The notes below the pieces were generated by a model. The model made no database searches. It was not told the origin of the DNA and saw only the letters and a program-made list of their open reading frames with translations. A program made the position numbers and the translations under genes. From Ignavibacteria bacterium UBA2333 (GTDB taxonomy: Bacteria > Bacteroidota > Ignavibacteria > Kapaibacteriales > Kapaibacteriaceae): 64,000 bases of DNA. The DNA is taken from positions 62,001 to 126,000 of the forward strand of contig DDUR01000024.1 in the NCBI GenBank assembly GCA_002344895.1. The letters are read 5' to 3'. Positions 16,795 through 23,815 of the stretch are shown one piece after another (positions within the stretch are counted from its first letter, which is position 1; each line of letters starts with the position of its first letter).

Positions 16795-18956
16795 TACTGG
16801 GGTCGGTTACGGAGATCCTTGATATCGGCGTTTTCGCGGAGACGTGTCATCCACTGAAAATAGGCCGAATTCCGTGTCATCGAAGCCATATTCGACATGA
16901 CAGCTGATCGCTCTGCTGTAAACTTTGACTTGTCAGCTTCAGTTCGGTTTGTGACGTACATGACGTACCATCCGCGTTCGCCGCGAACTGGTTCACCAAT
17001 GTCATTCAATTTTTTGGAGAATGCTGCATGTGTGACAGCATATTCACCACCGAATCCTTGGAGATTCCCGTCATTCTTAAGACCGAGCTGCGTTGTTACC
17101 GTCAGAGTTGGATCGCCTTGTGAAGCAGCATCCAGTGTACCCGCATTACGACAGTTTTCAGCAACACTGCGTGCTAACGAGGCCAACTGATCAACCTTCT
17201 TCTTCCGAACAAGTCTGCTCTTAATAATGTCCTTAACATCATCAAGTGGCTTTACACCTGGTTCACGCGTATCCGTTACCTGGGCAACAACAGTTCCGTA
17301 CTGCTTAAGATCGCGTCGTACAGCAGCACCTTTCTCGTTATCAAATGCCCATGCAGCCAGTTCACGTGAATTGAGAGGAGCGGACCGGCCATTTTGCTCA
17401 AACAGAGGTGATTCAACTACCTGAAGTTTGAGTTCCTTACCCACATTGTCAATTGTCGCGCCTTCTTCAATCTTCTTGAGGGCTTGCGATGAGTTAGCAG
17501 CAATGATGTTTCGTGTGGGGGACGAGAACACAGGCTTGATCGTAATCTGTGACCAGCTCAACTGCTGCGTGACCTTGTCCGTAACCTTGATGATGTGGAA
17601 ACCAAACTGAGACTTCACCGGGCCAACGATGGAACCAGCTTCGGCTCCAAAGGCAGCATCTTCGAACTCCTTAACCATCTTCCCCTTTGAGAAATAGCCG
17701 AGGTCTCCACCCTGACGAGCAGAACCTGGATCCTTGCTATTCTGTGAAGCAAGCAATGCAAAATCTTCGCCCTTACGAGCACGAGCAAGAAGGTCCGATG
17801 CAGCTTTTTGGACCGAAGCCGTATCGGTTTCGTGAGGAAGGAGAATATGACTTGCACGCACGACCGCGTCAACTCCGTCACGACGCGCATCAAGGCGGAG
17901 GTAGGTTACACCTTCGGCAGTCGACAGTGGTCCAAATACTTCGTGTACTTGAAGACCTTGCAGAGCTACAAGTATGTTCGGGTCGATCTCATGAGCTGGT
18001 GTAAATGGCTTTGAGATACCATTGTATCGTTCGAGGTACGACGTAAAGATCGAATCACGGCGTGTCGTATCTGTGGCGGCAATGAGAGCTGCTTGCAGAT
18101 CTGCCGATTGTTTGATGCTGTTCGCTGTGTCTTTGGCAGATGGAACATGAGGGAAGACAAGGTATTTAATCCGACGTGAGCGCTTTTGCTCAAAACGATC
18201 CTTGTGCTTCTCATACCATGACGCAATCTCTGCATCCGTAACCGATACCTGATTGTCGGCAATCCGATCGGACGTAATGGCAACAAACTGCACATCGGCT
18301 GATGAGTTCTGAGTTACCCACGTGAGTTCCGCCTGTGTTGGCGAGACAATAGACGCCGCCGCTCCAACACCTGACCGAACAGCTTCTTCGAGTTGTTGCT
18401 GTGCAATACGGTCTTCAAATGACTGTCGGATCGTCTCGATCTGTTTGAGTCGAGCTCCTACTTCTTCATCTCCTACACCATTTTGACGAAGAAGAGCTGC
18501 GTACTCATCCGGGTGCGCCATGACCTGAACGAACATCTTCGAATCGACACGTCCCGTGGAATCCATGAACATTTGGAGAAGTTCCTGGGGTGTGTCATAG
18601 AAGAACTTGTCTCGAATTTCATTGGCCGTAACCGTCATGCCCATCTTCTTGACTTCTTGTTTCAGGAGCAGCTCGCTTACCATCATCTCCCAGATCTGCT
18701 GACGAATATTTTCGTCATCGATCTCCATGTTGGGATTCTGCTGTCGCTGCATGTCAACAATCTCTCTGACGCGCTTTTCGAACTCAGACAACGTTATCTT
18801 TTCTCCGTTGACCTCGCCGATGATTGTTGATTCACCGCCTGAGCGTTGGTTGCTCCCGGGATTCATGTCCTGAATCACCATGAATGCAACAAAGACGACG
18901 AGGACCGTCGCCATGAAGTAGGGGGATAATTGTCTGATCTTGGTGATCGCACCCAT
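16794..18956 (-). CDS. PpiD/SurA-like peptidyl-prolyl cis-trans isomerase
   Basis: A 720-residue membrane-anchored periplasmic folding factor. A transmembrane helix at about residues 11-28 is followed by a SurA-type N-terminal chaperone region. A parvulin domain sits near residues 370-470, with VRASHILLPHE, GGDLGYFSKGKMVKEFEDAAF and FGFHIIKV. A second, weaker isomerase-like region and a helical tail follow. The layout matches PpiD. Its stop overlaps the hpnC start by one base, forming the operon ppiD-hpnC-hpnD. It is divergent from the ParB-fold gene across about 120 bases that must hold both promoters. Confidence 0.88.
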   Translation of the reverse strand: MGAITKIRQLSPYFMATVLVVFVAFMVIQDMNPGSNQRSGGESTIIGEVNGEKITLSEFEKRVREIVDMQRQQNPNMEIDDENIRQQIWEMMVSELLLKQEVKKMGMTVTANEIRDKFFYDTPQELLQMFMDSTGRVDSKMFVQVMAHPDEYAALLRQNGVGDEEVGARLKQIETIRQSFEDRIAQQQLEEAVRSGVGAAASIVSPTQAELTWVTQNSSADVQFVAITSDRIADNQVSVTDAEIASWYEKHKDRFEQKRSRRIKYLVFPHVPSAKDTANSIKQSADLQAALIAATDTTRRDSIFTSYLERYNGISKPFTPAHEIDPNILVALQGLQVHEVFGPLSTAEGVTYLRLDARRDGVDAVVRASHILLPHETDTASVQKAASDLLARARKGEDFALLASQNSKDPGSARQGGDLGYFSKGKMVKEFEDAAFGAEAGSIVGPVKSQFGFHIIKVTDKVTQQLSWSQITIKPVFSSPTRNIIAANSSQALKKIEEGATIDNVGKELKLQVVESPLFEQNGRSAPLNSRELAAWAFDNEKGAAVRRDLKQYGTVVAQVTDTREPGVKPLDDVKDIIKSRLVRKKKVDQLASLARSVAENCRNAGTLDAASQGDPTLTVTTQLGLKNDGNLQGFGGEYAVTHAAFSKKLNDIGEPVRGERGWYVMYVTNRTEADKSKFTAERSAVMSNMASMTRNSAYFQWMTRLRENADIKDLRNRPQ

Positions 18957-19077
18957 GGGGCTGTCTTCTCCAATTCCGTTGATGACGTACTTCCTTCTTC
19001 CGGTTGCTGCGGACGACCGGAAGCCACGAAGTTACCACCAATGACGCATACGGCAAACGGTCGTAGTTTTGTGGCCT

Positions 19078-19905
19078 ATGACGGCTCGCATCGACAGTAA
19101 GGATTTAGACCTCCGTGTTGTCCCGGCAACACGCGTACTCCTCCACGAGGAAACCGATCCAGAACGGGTTTCACGCCTTCGATCCGCTCTCCAGAACGAT
19201 GGTTTTCTTCGCAATCCACCCATCGTTGCGGAGGCGAATGGCGACTATGTTGTCCTTGATGGCGCTACTCGCACGACGGCCCTACGGTCCCTCGGCTGCC
19301 GAGACATTGTTGTTCAAGTTGTTCCGTATGCACCCGATCGTACCGGCCTTGAGGCCTGGTACCACCTGTTACCGCATGTGGCCGCTCGGCACGTGATCGA
19401 TGGCCTCGAAGCCCTTCCCGATGTTGGAGTAAGTGTTACAACGCTTGACGATGCTGAACAACAGCTGGCTCGCAGATCTGCCGCGGCTGCTATCGTCGTT
19501 GATTCGTCAACTGCACACGTATTGACGGTATCGGAATCAATTCCAGCAACACTCCGTGCTCTTGTCAAGCTTTACGGTGGATTTGGTGAGGTCTTCCGAA
19601 TCGTTCACGAAGACCTCCAGCGAGTTGTTCGGTCTCAAACCGACGTTGAAGCGGTCGTTCTCTTTCCCGCATGGAAACCTGACGATATCATTTCTGCAGC
19701 CCAAGCGGGTGACTTGCTTCCCGCAGGAATTACACGACACGTTATTCCAGGTCGCGTTCTCAATCTTGGCATCAGTCTGGACATGCTGCAGATTGAGGCC
19801 TCGGAAACAGCAAAACAAACGTGGCTCGAGGGATGGCTGACACGCAAGATCCTCGCTCGTAAGGTGAGATTTTACCACGAATCCGTGTTCATGTTCGATG
19901 ACTAG
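19078..19905 (+). CDS. ParB/Srx-fold protein, SbnI/SerK-like
   Basis: 275 residues. Residues 10-80 form a ParB-like N-terminal domain: RVLLHEETDPERVSRLRSAL, then NPPIV and VLDGATRTTALRSLG. No DNA-binding HTH of true ParB follows. Instead there is an alpha/beta domain of about 180 residues, as in the SbnI/SerK group, some of which are free-serine kinases. I chose the ATG at 19078; a TTG at 19069 is possible. The gene overlaps the next by 8 bases, and a Rieske gene follows that. Chromosome partitioning is unlikely. A small-molecule kinase or regulator is the better guess. Confidence 0.6.
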   Translation: MTARIDSKDLDLRVVPATRVLLHEETDPERVSRLRSALQNDGFLRNPPIVAEANGDYVVLDGATRTTALRSLGCRDIVVQVVPYAPDRTGLEAWYHLLPHVAARHVIDGLEALPDVGVSVTTLDDAEQQLARRSAAAAIVVDSSTAHVLTVSESIPATLRALVKLYGGFGEVFRIVHEDLQRVVRSQTDVEAVVLFPAWKPDDIISAAQAGDLLPAGITRHVIPGRVLNLGISLDMLQIEASETAKQTWLEGWLTRKILARKVRFYHESVFMFDD

Positions 19906-20758
19906 CACTTTTCACGTTGGACCCTACGAAATCTTCGTTGTAGAAACCTGCCGTTTTGGACTCGATGGTGGAGCCATGTTTGGTGTGGTTCCCAAGAACC
20001 TTTGGCAGCGGGCATATGCTGACGGTGATGATAAGAACAGGATTCCCATGGCCGCTAAGGCAATGGTGATTCGCGGGGAAGGACGTGTTATTCTCGTTGA
20101 CACCGGGAACAGCCCCTTTATGCCCCCTAAACAGCTCGAAATCTATGGCATCGACTTCTCGCAGTTCTCGATTGATGGAGGCCTTGCGGAGCGGGGGATT
20201 CAGCCAGAAGACGTCACGGATGTTATTCTCACGCATCTTCATTTTGATCATGTCGGTGGAGCTGTTGTCGTAAAAGACAATGAACGTATTCCACGTTTCC
20301 CAAATGCATGGTACCACGTTCAGAAGGAACATTTTGACTGGGCGGTCCAACCATCGGAAAAAGATCGCGCAAGTTTCCTTCCAGATATGTTTTTACCACT
20401 TGTTGATGCAGGACGATTATCGTTCACCGAAGGCCATTCAGAACTGTTCCCGATGATTTCTGTTGACCGTCTTTACGGCCACACGTCGGCCATGCAGTCG
20501 GTTACCATATCTGATGGCATTACTACCGTGTATCACGCAGCTGATCTGTTCCCGACTTCAGCCCATGTTGGTACCGCCTGGGGAATGGCCTATGATAACT
20601 TCCCACTTACAACTCTCGACGAGAAAAAGCGAATACTTCCGCGCATCATCGAGGAAGAGTGGATCGTTGTATTTGAACATGATGCCTTCCGTGATGCCGG
20701 CAAGATTGTTATGGGGCAAAAGGGGCCTGAGGTGCGAGATCCTTTTGTTGGTATATGA
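19898..20758 (+). CDS. Metallo-beta-lactamase-fold hydrolase
   Basis: 286 residues with the zinc motif THLHFDHVGG near residue 110, a preceding VILVDTGNSP strand, a GHTSAMQS third-ligand region near 190, YHAADLFP near 210 and a final FEHD. This is the general binuclear hydrolase fold, close in style to AHL-lactonase-like and other ester or thioester hydrolases. The substrate is not evident. It overlaps the ParB-fold gene by 8 bases and the Rieske gene by 4, so the three are almost certainly one transcript. A paired GCCCCTT motif lies at 20112-20128 and another at 20711-20726. Confidence 0.8.
   Translation: MTSTFHVGPYEIFVVETCRFGLDGGAMFGVVPKNLWQRAYADGDDKNRIPMAAKAMVIRGEGRVILVDTGNSPFMPPKQLEIYGIDFSQFSIDGGLAERGIQPEDVTDVILTHLHFDHVGGAVVVKDNERIPRFPNAWYHVQKEHFDWAVQPSEKDRASFLPDMFLPLVDAGRLSFTEGHSELFPMISVDRLYGHTSAMQSVTISDGITTVYHAADLFPTSAHVGTAWGMAYDNFPLTTLDEKKRILPRIIEEEWIVVFEHDAFRDAGKIVMGQKGPEVRDPFVGI
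20112..20128 (-). repeat. G-run pair in the metallo-hydrolase gene (period 10)
   Basis: One exact heptamer, the other AGGGGGC. Confidence 0.8.
20711..20726 (+). repeat. G-run pair in the metallo-hydrolase gene (period 9)
   Basis: ATGGGGC then an exact AAGGGGC. Confidence 0.75.
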
Positions 20759-21111
20759 CAACGAAGGTTATCGACGGCGTGTTGTGGTATGCGATCTGCA
20801 AATCTCATGATGTTGTTGAACGTCGAGGTTTTCGGGTTGAGTTCGATAGTGAACATGACGTGGCACTATTTCGTGTTGATGGTATCGTTCGAGCAATCTC
20901 GAATGTTTGTCCGCACAAACGTGCTAGTATGATGTTTGATGGATTTGTTGATCAGGGTACGGTGCGGTGTCCTTTACATGGTTGGACGTATCGGATCTGT
21001 ACCGGTGAAAACGTAGCAGGTGGACGGAACATCACGACGTATGACGTGCGGGAAGAGGCCGGATTCGTTTGGATGCGTGAACCGGATCCGCTCTTACGAT
21101 TTGAGATGTAA
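20755..21111 (+). CDS. Rieske [2Fe-2S] domain protein
   Basis: A stand-alone 118-residue Rieske protein. The cluster ligands are in NVCPHKRAS and, 17 residues on, in RCPLHGWTY, giving the C-x-H and C-xx-H pattern. The size matches the ferredoxin-like components of dioxygenase systems and nitrite-reductase small-subunit-like proteins. There is no signal or membrane segment, so it acts in the cytoplasm. Its partner oxygenase or reductase is not in the window. Translation is coupled to the upstream hydrolase by a 4-base overlap. Confidence 0.85.
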   Translation: MTTKVIDGVLWYAICKSHDVVERRGFRVEFDSEHDVALFRVDGIVRAISNVCPHKRASMMFDGFVDQGTVRCPLHGWTYRICTGENVAGGRNITTYDVREEAGFVWMREPDPLLRFEM

Positions 21112-21125
21112 GGCCAATAAATAGA

Positions 21126-21157
21126 CAGCGGTCAAGTACGGATGTACCTGACCGCTG
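21126..21157 (+). terminator. Hairpin downstream of the Rieske gene
   Basis: A 9-base-pair stem (CAGCGGTCA with TGACCGCTG) encloses a second stem GTAC/GTAC with a GGAT loop. It starts 15 bases after the Rieske stop codon. There is no T-run after it, so it may be a factor-dependent terminator or a 3'-stabilising hairpin. Confidence 0.5.
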
Positions 21158-21233
21158 CTCACCGAACCAAGGAACCTACGGGACAGTAGGTTGAGGACAC
21201 ATAGATACGGTAGCGACTATTCCGATGCTGTAT

Positions 21234-21264
21234 GGAACTGCATTCTTGTCATGTTGCAAGTTCC
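21234..21264. promoter_or_regulatory. Inverted repeat upstream of the AraC gene
   Basis: GGAACT at 21234-21239 is mirrored by AGTTCC at 21259-21264, and the inner GCA and TGC extend the symmetry after a one-base bulge. It lies about 110 bases before the regulator's start. It could be an operator, but it stands alone and no function is shown. Confidence 0.3.
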
Positions 21265-21376
21265 GGTAAGAAGAATCCACGATCTGTGCAGAGACTGCGA
21301 TTTACGTTGATACGGCTTGTAACCTTTTCGGAATGACCACGTAGGGCGTGACTTCCTGTTCCAGAGGGTGAGAGAC

Positions 21377-22318
21377 ATGTCCGCAAATCTTTGTAGTTGT
21401 GCATACTGCACGGCTGCCTTTGTAACACGAGGTGACTTGTATTCAGCTCGTGTATACCGCCAGGATGTGATGGAGGAAATTGACTCCGGAATGTTTGGCC
21501 TACGTCTGCGTGGTCTTGAAACAACGGATCACGTGTCGCGACTAAGTGTGCGCTTCGTAATTGACGGACTCCAGTCATACAGACTGGGTGGCAGCAGATA
21601 TCAGCGTATTGATCCGTTGTCGTACGTCGTGATAAATCAGGGGCAGACATATGCAACAACGCTGGAAACGGAAGGAGCAACCATGATAGGTGTAGCCTTC
21701 CGTCCGTCACTGGCAGCTGATGTAATACGCTGCGCAATGGTTACGGATGATCGACTGATTGATACGGATCCTATCACAAAAACATCTGGACTCGCTTTGG
21801 GTGACCGCGTTATGGACCTAACGGAACCCATGGCTGCGGCGCGAAGACTCGTCCTTGATGCATTTCGACGACCGCATCTTGGACCAATGGATCTTGCACC
21901 AGTATTTACGCACATCCTTGAGCTCGTCGTTCAACAACACCACGGCATGTTATCGGCTTCTCAAAGACTCGAGGCTCGACGTGACGGAACGCGAGTAGAA
22001 CTCCTGCGAAGACTTTCCGTTGGAAAGGACTATCTCACAGCGATGGCCCACGAAAACGTCACAATTGCTGACGCTGCCCGTGAAGCCTGTTTGAGTGAGT
22101 ATCACTTTATTCGGAGTTTTCGTGATCTCTACGGCGTGAGCCCATATACGTGGTTAACAGAACAGAGAATACGACAAGCACAAGTCCTGCTCACACATAC
22201 CCGGTCCACAGTAGACGATATCGCAGTGCGCGTAGGATTCGAGAATACATCCGCCTTTGTACGTCGATTCCGCCTTATGCTTGGGACGACTCCCGCCCGT
22301 TGGCGGCGTGCTGCCTAG
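21377..22318 (+). CDS. AraC-family transcriptional regulator
   Basis: 313 residues. The N-terminal 200 residues form a beta-rich sensor-like domain with several Cys at the start (NLCSCAYCTAAF). The C-terminal AraC/XylS domain carries two helix-turn-helix units: VTIADAAREACLSEYHFIRSF near residue 220 and a second with TVDDIAVRVGFENTSAFVRRFR near 280. It sits tail to tail with the acr3 arsenite pump and overlaps its 3' end by 44 bases. The CxC-xx-C cluster at residues 8-13 could in principle sense thiol-reactive metalloids, but that is inference. The usual ars repressor, ArsR, is not present nearby. Confidence 0.88.
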   Translation: MSANLCSCAYCTAAFVTRGDLYSARVYRQDVMEEIDSGMFGLRLRGLETTDHVSRLSVRFVIDGLQSYRLGGSRYQRIDPLSYVVINQGQTYATTLETEGATMIGVAFRPSLAADVIRCAMVTDDRLIDTDPITKTSGLALGDRVMDLTEPMAAARRLVLDAFRRPHLGPMDLAPVFTHILELVVQQHHGMLSASQRLEARRDGTRVELLRRLSVGKDYLTAMAHENVTIADAAREACLSEYHFIRSFRDLYGVSPYTWLTEQRIRQAQVLLTHTRSTVDDIAVRVGFENTSAFVRRFRLMLGTTPARWRRAA

Positions 22319-23321
22319 TAACAAACCAGACAAGAAGGAGCATTACAGGTACCTCAATGAGTGGGCCCACAACGGCAGCGAGTGCTTGAGATGACGACAA
22401 TCCATAGACAGAAATGGCGACGGCAATAGCAAGCTCGAAATTGTTGCTGGCAGCCGTAAAGGCAAGAGTGCGCGCTATGGACTCGGGTGCGCCAAGCCGA
22501 CGAGACATCACGAGGGAAACAGCAAACATGACAAGGAAGTACATCAGAAGGGGAATGGCAACACGTAGGACGTCTGTAGGTACGGCAACAATCGTTTCGG
22601 CCTTGAGCGCAAACATGATGACGATGGTGAGTAACAGAGCGATAATTGTGAATGGTGCAAGACGAGGGACGAGTGTGGTTTCGAACCAGACTTGACCCAT
22701 TATTCGTATGCTCAGATAACGTGTGAGATAGCCGGCGATTAATGGTGTACCGAGATAGAGTAGTACTGAGACGCCAACGGTTGACATATCAAGATTAACA
22801 TGAGAAGCTTGAAGTCCCAATGCAGATGGCAGAACATCAAGATAGAACCACGCGAATGCTCCGTAGAGTATGACTTGAAACAACGAATTCATAGCCACGA
22901 GGCCCGTAGCATACTCGCGATTACCACCGGCAAGATCATTCCATACGATAACCATTGCGATACAGCGTGCTAGGCCGATGAGGACAAGTCCTTGAAACAA
23001 CTCTGGCCTATCGGGAACGGTCAACATCGCAAGGACGAACATTAAGGCAGGTCCGATAATCCAGTTCTGAAATATCGAAAGGATCAACACTCGTCGATTC
23101 GTAAAGGTCTTTGGTACATCTTCGTATCGCACCCTCGTTAAGGGTGGATACATCATGATGATGAGCCCTATGGCAAGTGGAATGTTTGTTGTACCTGAAC
23201 TCAACGACTCAAGCGAAATAGGGAGTTGTGGAATGAGTTTACCGAGTACAACTCCCAGGACCATTGCCAGTAAAATCCAGATCGTAAGGTATCGATCTGC
23301 TGTTCGAAGTCTACGTTTCAT
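22275..23321 (-). CDS. acr3: Acr3-family arsenite efflux transporter
   Basis: 348-residue inner-membrane carrier with about ten hydrophobic segments. GLARCIAMVIVWNDLA near residue 115 contains the conserved functional Cys of Acr3, and TAASNNFELAIAVAI near 290 is the second family motif. It exports As(III). The start overlaps the arsC stop by 4 bases. The 3' end runs 44 bases into the opposite-strand AraC gene, a long convergent coding overlap. Confidence 0.93.
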   Translation of the reverse strand: MKRRLRTADRYLTIWILLAMVLGVVLGKLIPQLPISLESLSSGTTNIPLAIGLIIMMYPPLTRVRYEDVPKTFTNRRVLILSIFQNWIIGPALMFVLAMLTVPDRPELFQGLVLIGLARCIAMVIVWNDLAGGNREYATGLVAMNSLFQVILYGAFAWFYLDVLPSALGLQASHVNLDMSTVGVSVLLYLGTPLIAGYLTRYLSIRIMGQVWFETTLVPRLAPFTIIALLLTIVIMFALKAETIVAVPTDVLRVAIPLLMYFLVMFAVSLVMSRRLGAPESIARTLAFTAASNNFELAIAVAISVYGLSSSQALAAVVGPLIEVPVMLLLVWFVTRQHAANGRESSQA

Positions 23322-23773
23322 CGTTCCAAACGTACCGTTTCAAAATAGGCCGGCAGGCCTTCGACGTAATCTCGAATGTCGTCACGTACACGCCGATAGA
23401 TTCGTACGGCCTGCTCGTCATCAAGGCCTGCCGCAAGACGTGGTGGGTCTTCAAAGTTTCGGTGCAGTGTAAGTTTTGCGCCTGGCAACACTGGACACGA
23501 CTCTCGGGCATGATCACAGACAGTGACGACGATGTCAATGTCAATCTTCGGGAGACCGTCAATGTTTTTGGAGAACTGATCAGTGATGTCGACACCAGCT
23601 TCCTGCATAACACGAACGGCCATGGGATTCATGCCATGCTCTTCGACTCCTGCTGAATAGGCAACACAGACGTCACTGAGAAGAGCCCTTGCCCAACCTT
23701 CAGCCATTTGTGAGCGACAGGAGTTTCCCGTACAGAGAAAGATTACGTTGAGTTTTCGTGATGCGGCAATCAT
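23318..23773 (-). CDS. arsC: Arsenate reductase, thioredoxin-coupled LMW-phosphatase type
   Basis: 151 residues. Reduces arsenate to arsenite for export by the adjacent Acr3. The P-loop CTGNSCRS places the nucleophile at C14 with R20. The redox pair is C86 and C93 in VCDHARESCP. This matches the ArsC class that shuttles a disulfide to thioredoxin rather than the glutaredoxin class. It lies 42 bases after the SpoIIE-type gene on the same strand, with a perfect inverted repeat in that gap. Confidence 0.94.
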   Translation of the reverse strand: MIAASRKLNVIFLCTGNSCRSQMAEGWARALLSDVCVAYSAGVEEHGMNPMAVRVMQEAGVDITDQFSKNIDGLPKIDIDIVVTVCDHARESCPVLPGAKLTLHRNFEDPPRLAAGLDDEQAVRIYRRVRDDIRDYVEGLPAYFETVRLER

Positions 23774-23781
23774 TCCGCAAA

Positions 23782-23800
23782 GATCGGTGAGATACCGATC
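23782..23800 (-). promoter_or_regulatory. Perfect inverted repeat before arsC (operator or attenuator)
   Basis: GATCGGT and ACCGATC, 7 bases each, are separated by 5 bases and end 8 bases before the arsC ATG. It could be an operator for a repressor that controls arsC-acr3, or an RNA hairpin covering the ribosome binding site. No ArsR gene is nearby to assign it to. Confidence 0.4.
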
Positions 23801-23815
23801 ATACTCTCGTTACGC

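Noticed and set aside
19078..19905. True chromosome-partition ParB
   Set aside because: There is no ParB HTH domain, no parA neighbour and no parS-like sites seen; only the N-terminal fold is shared.
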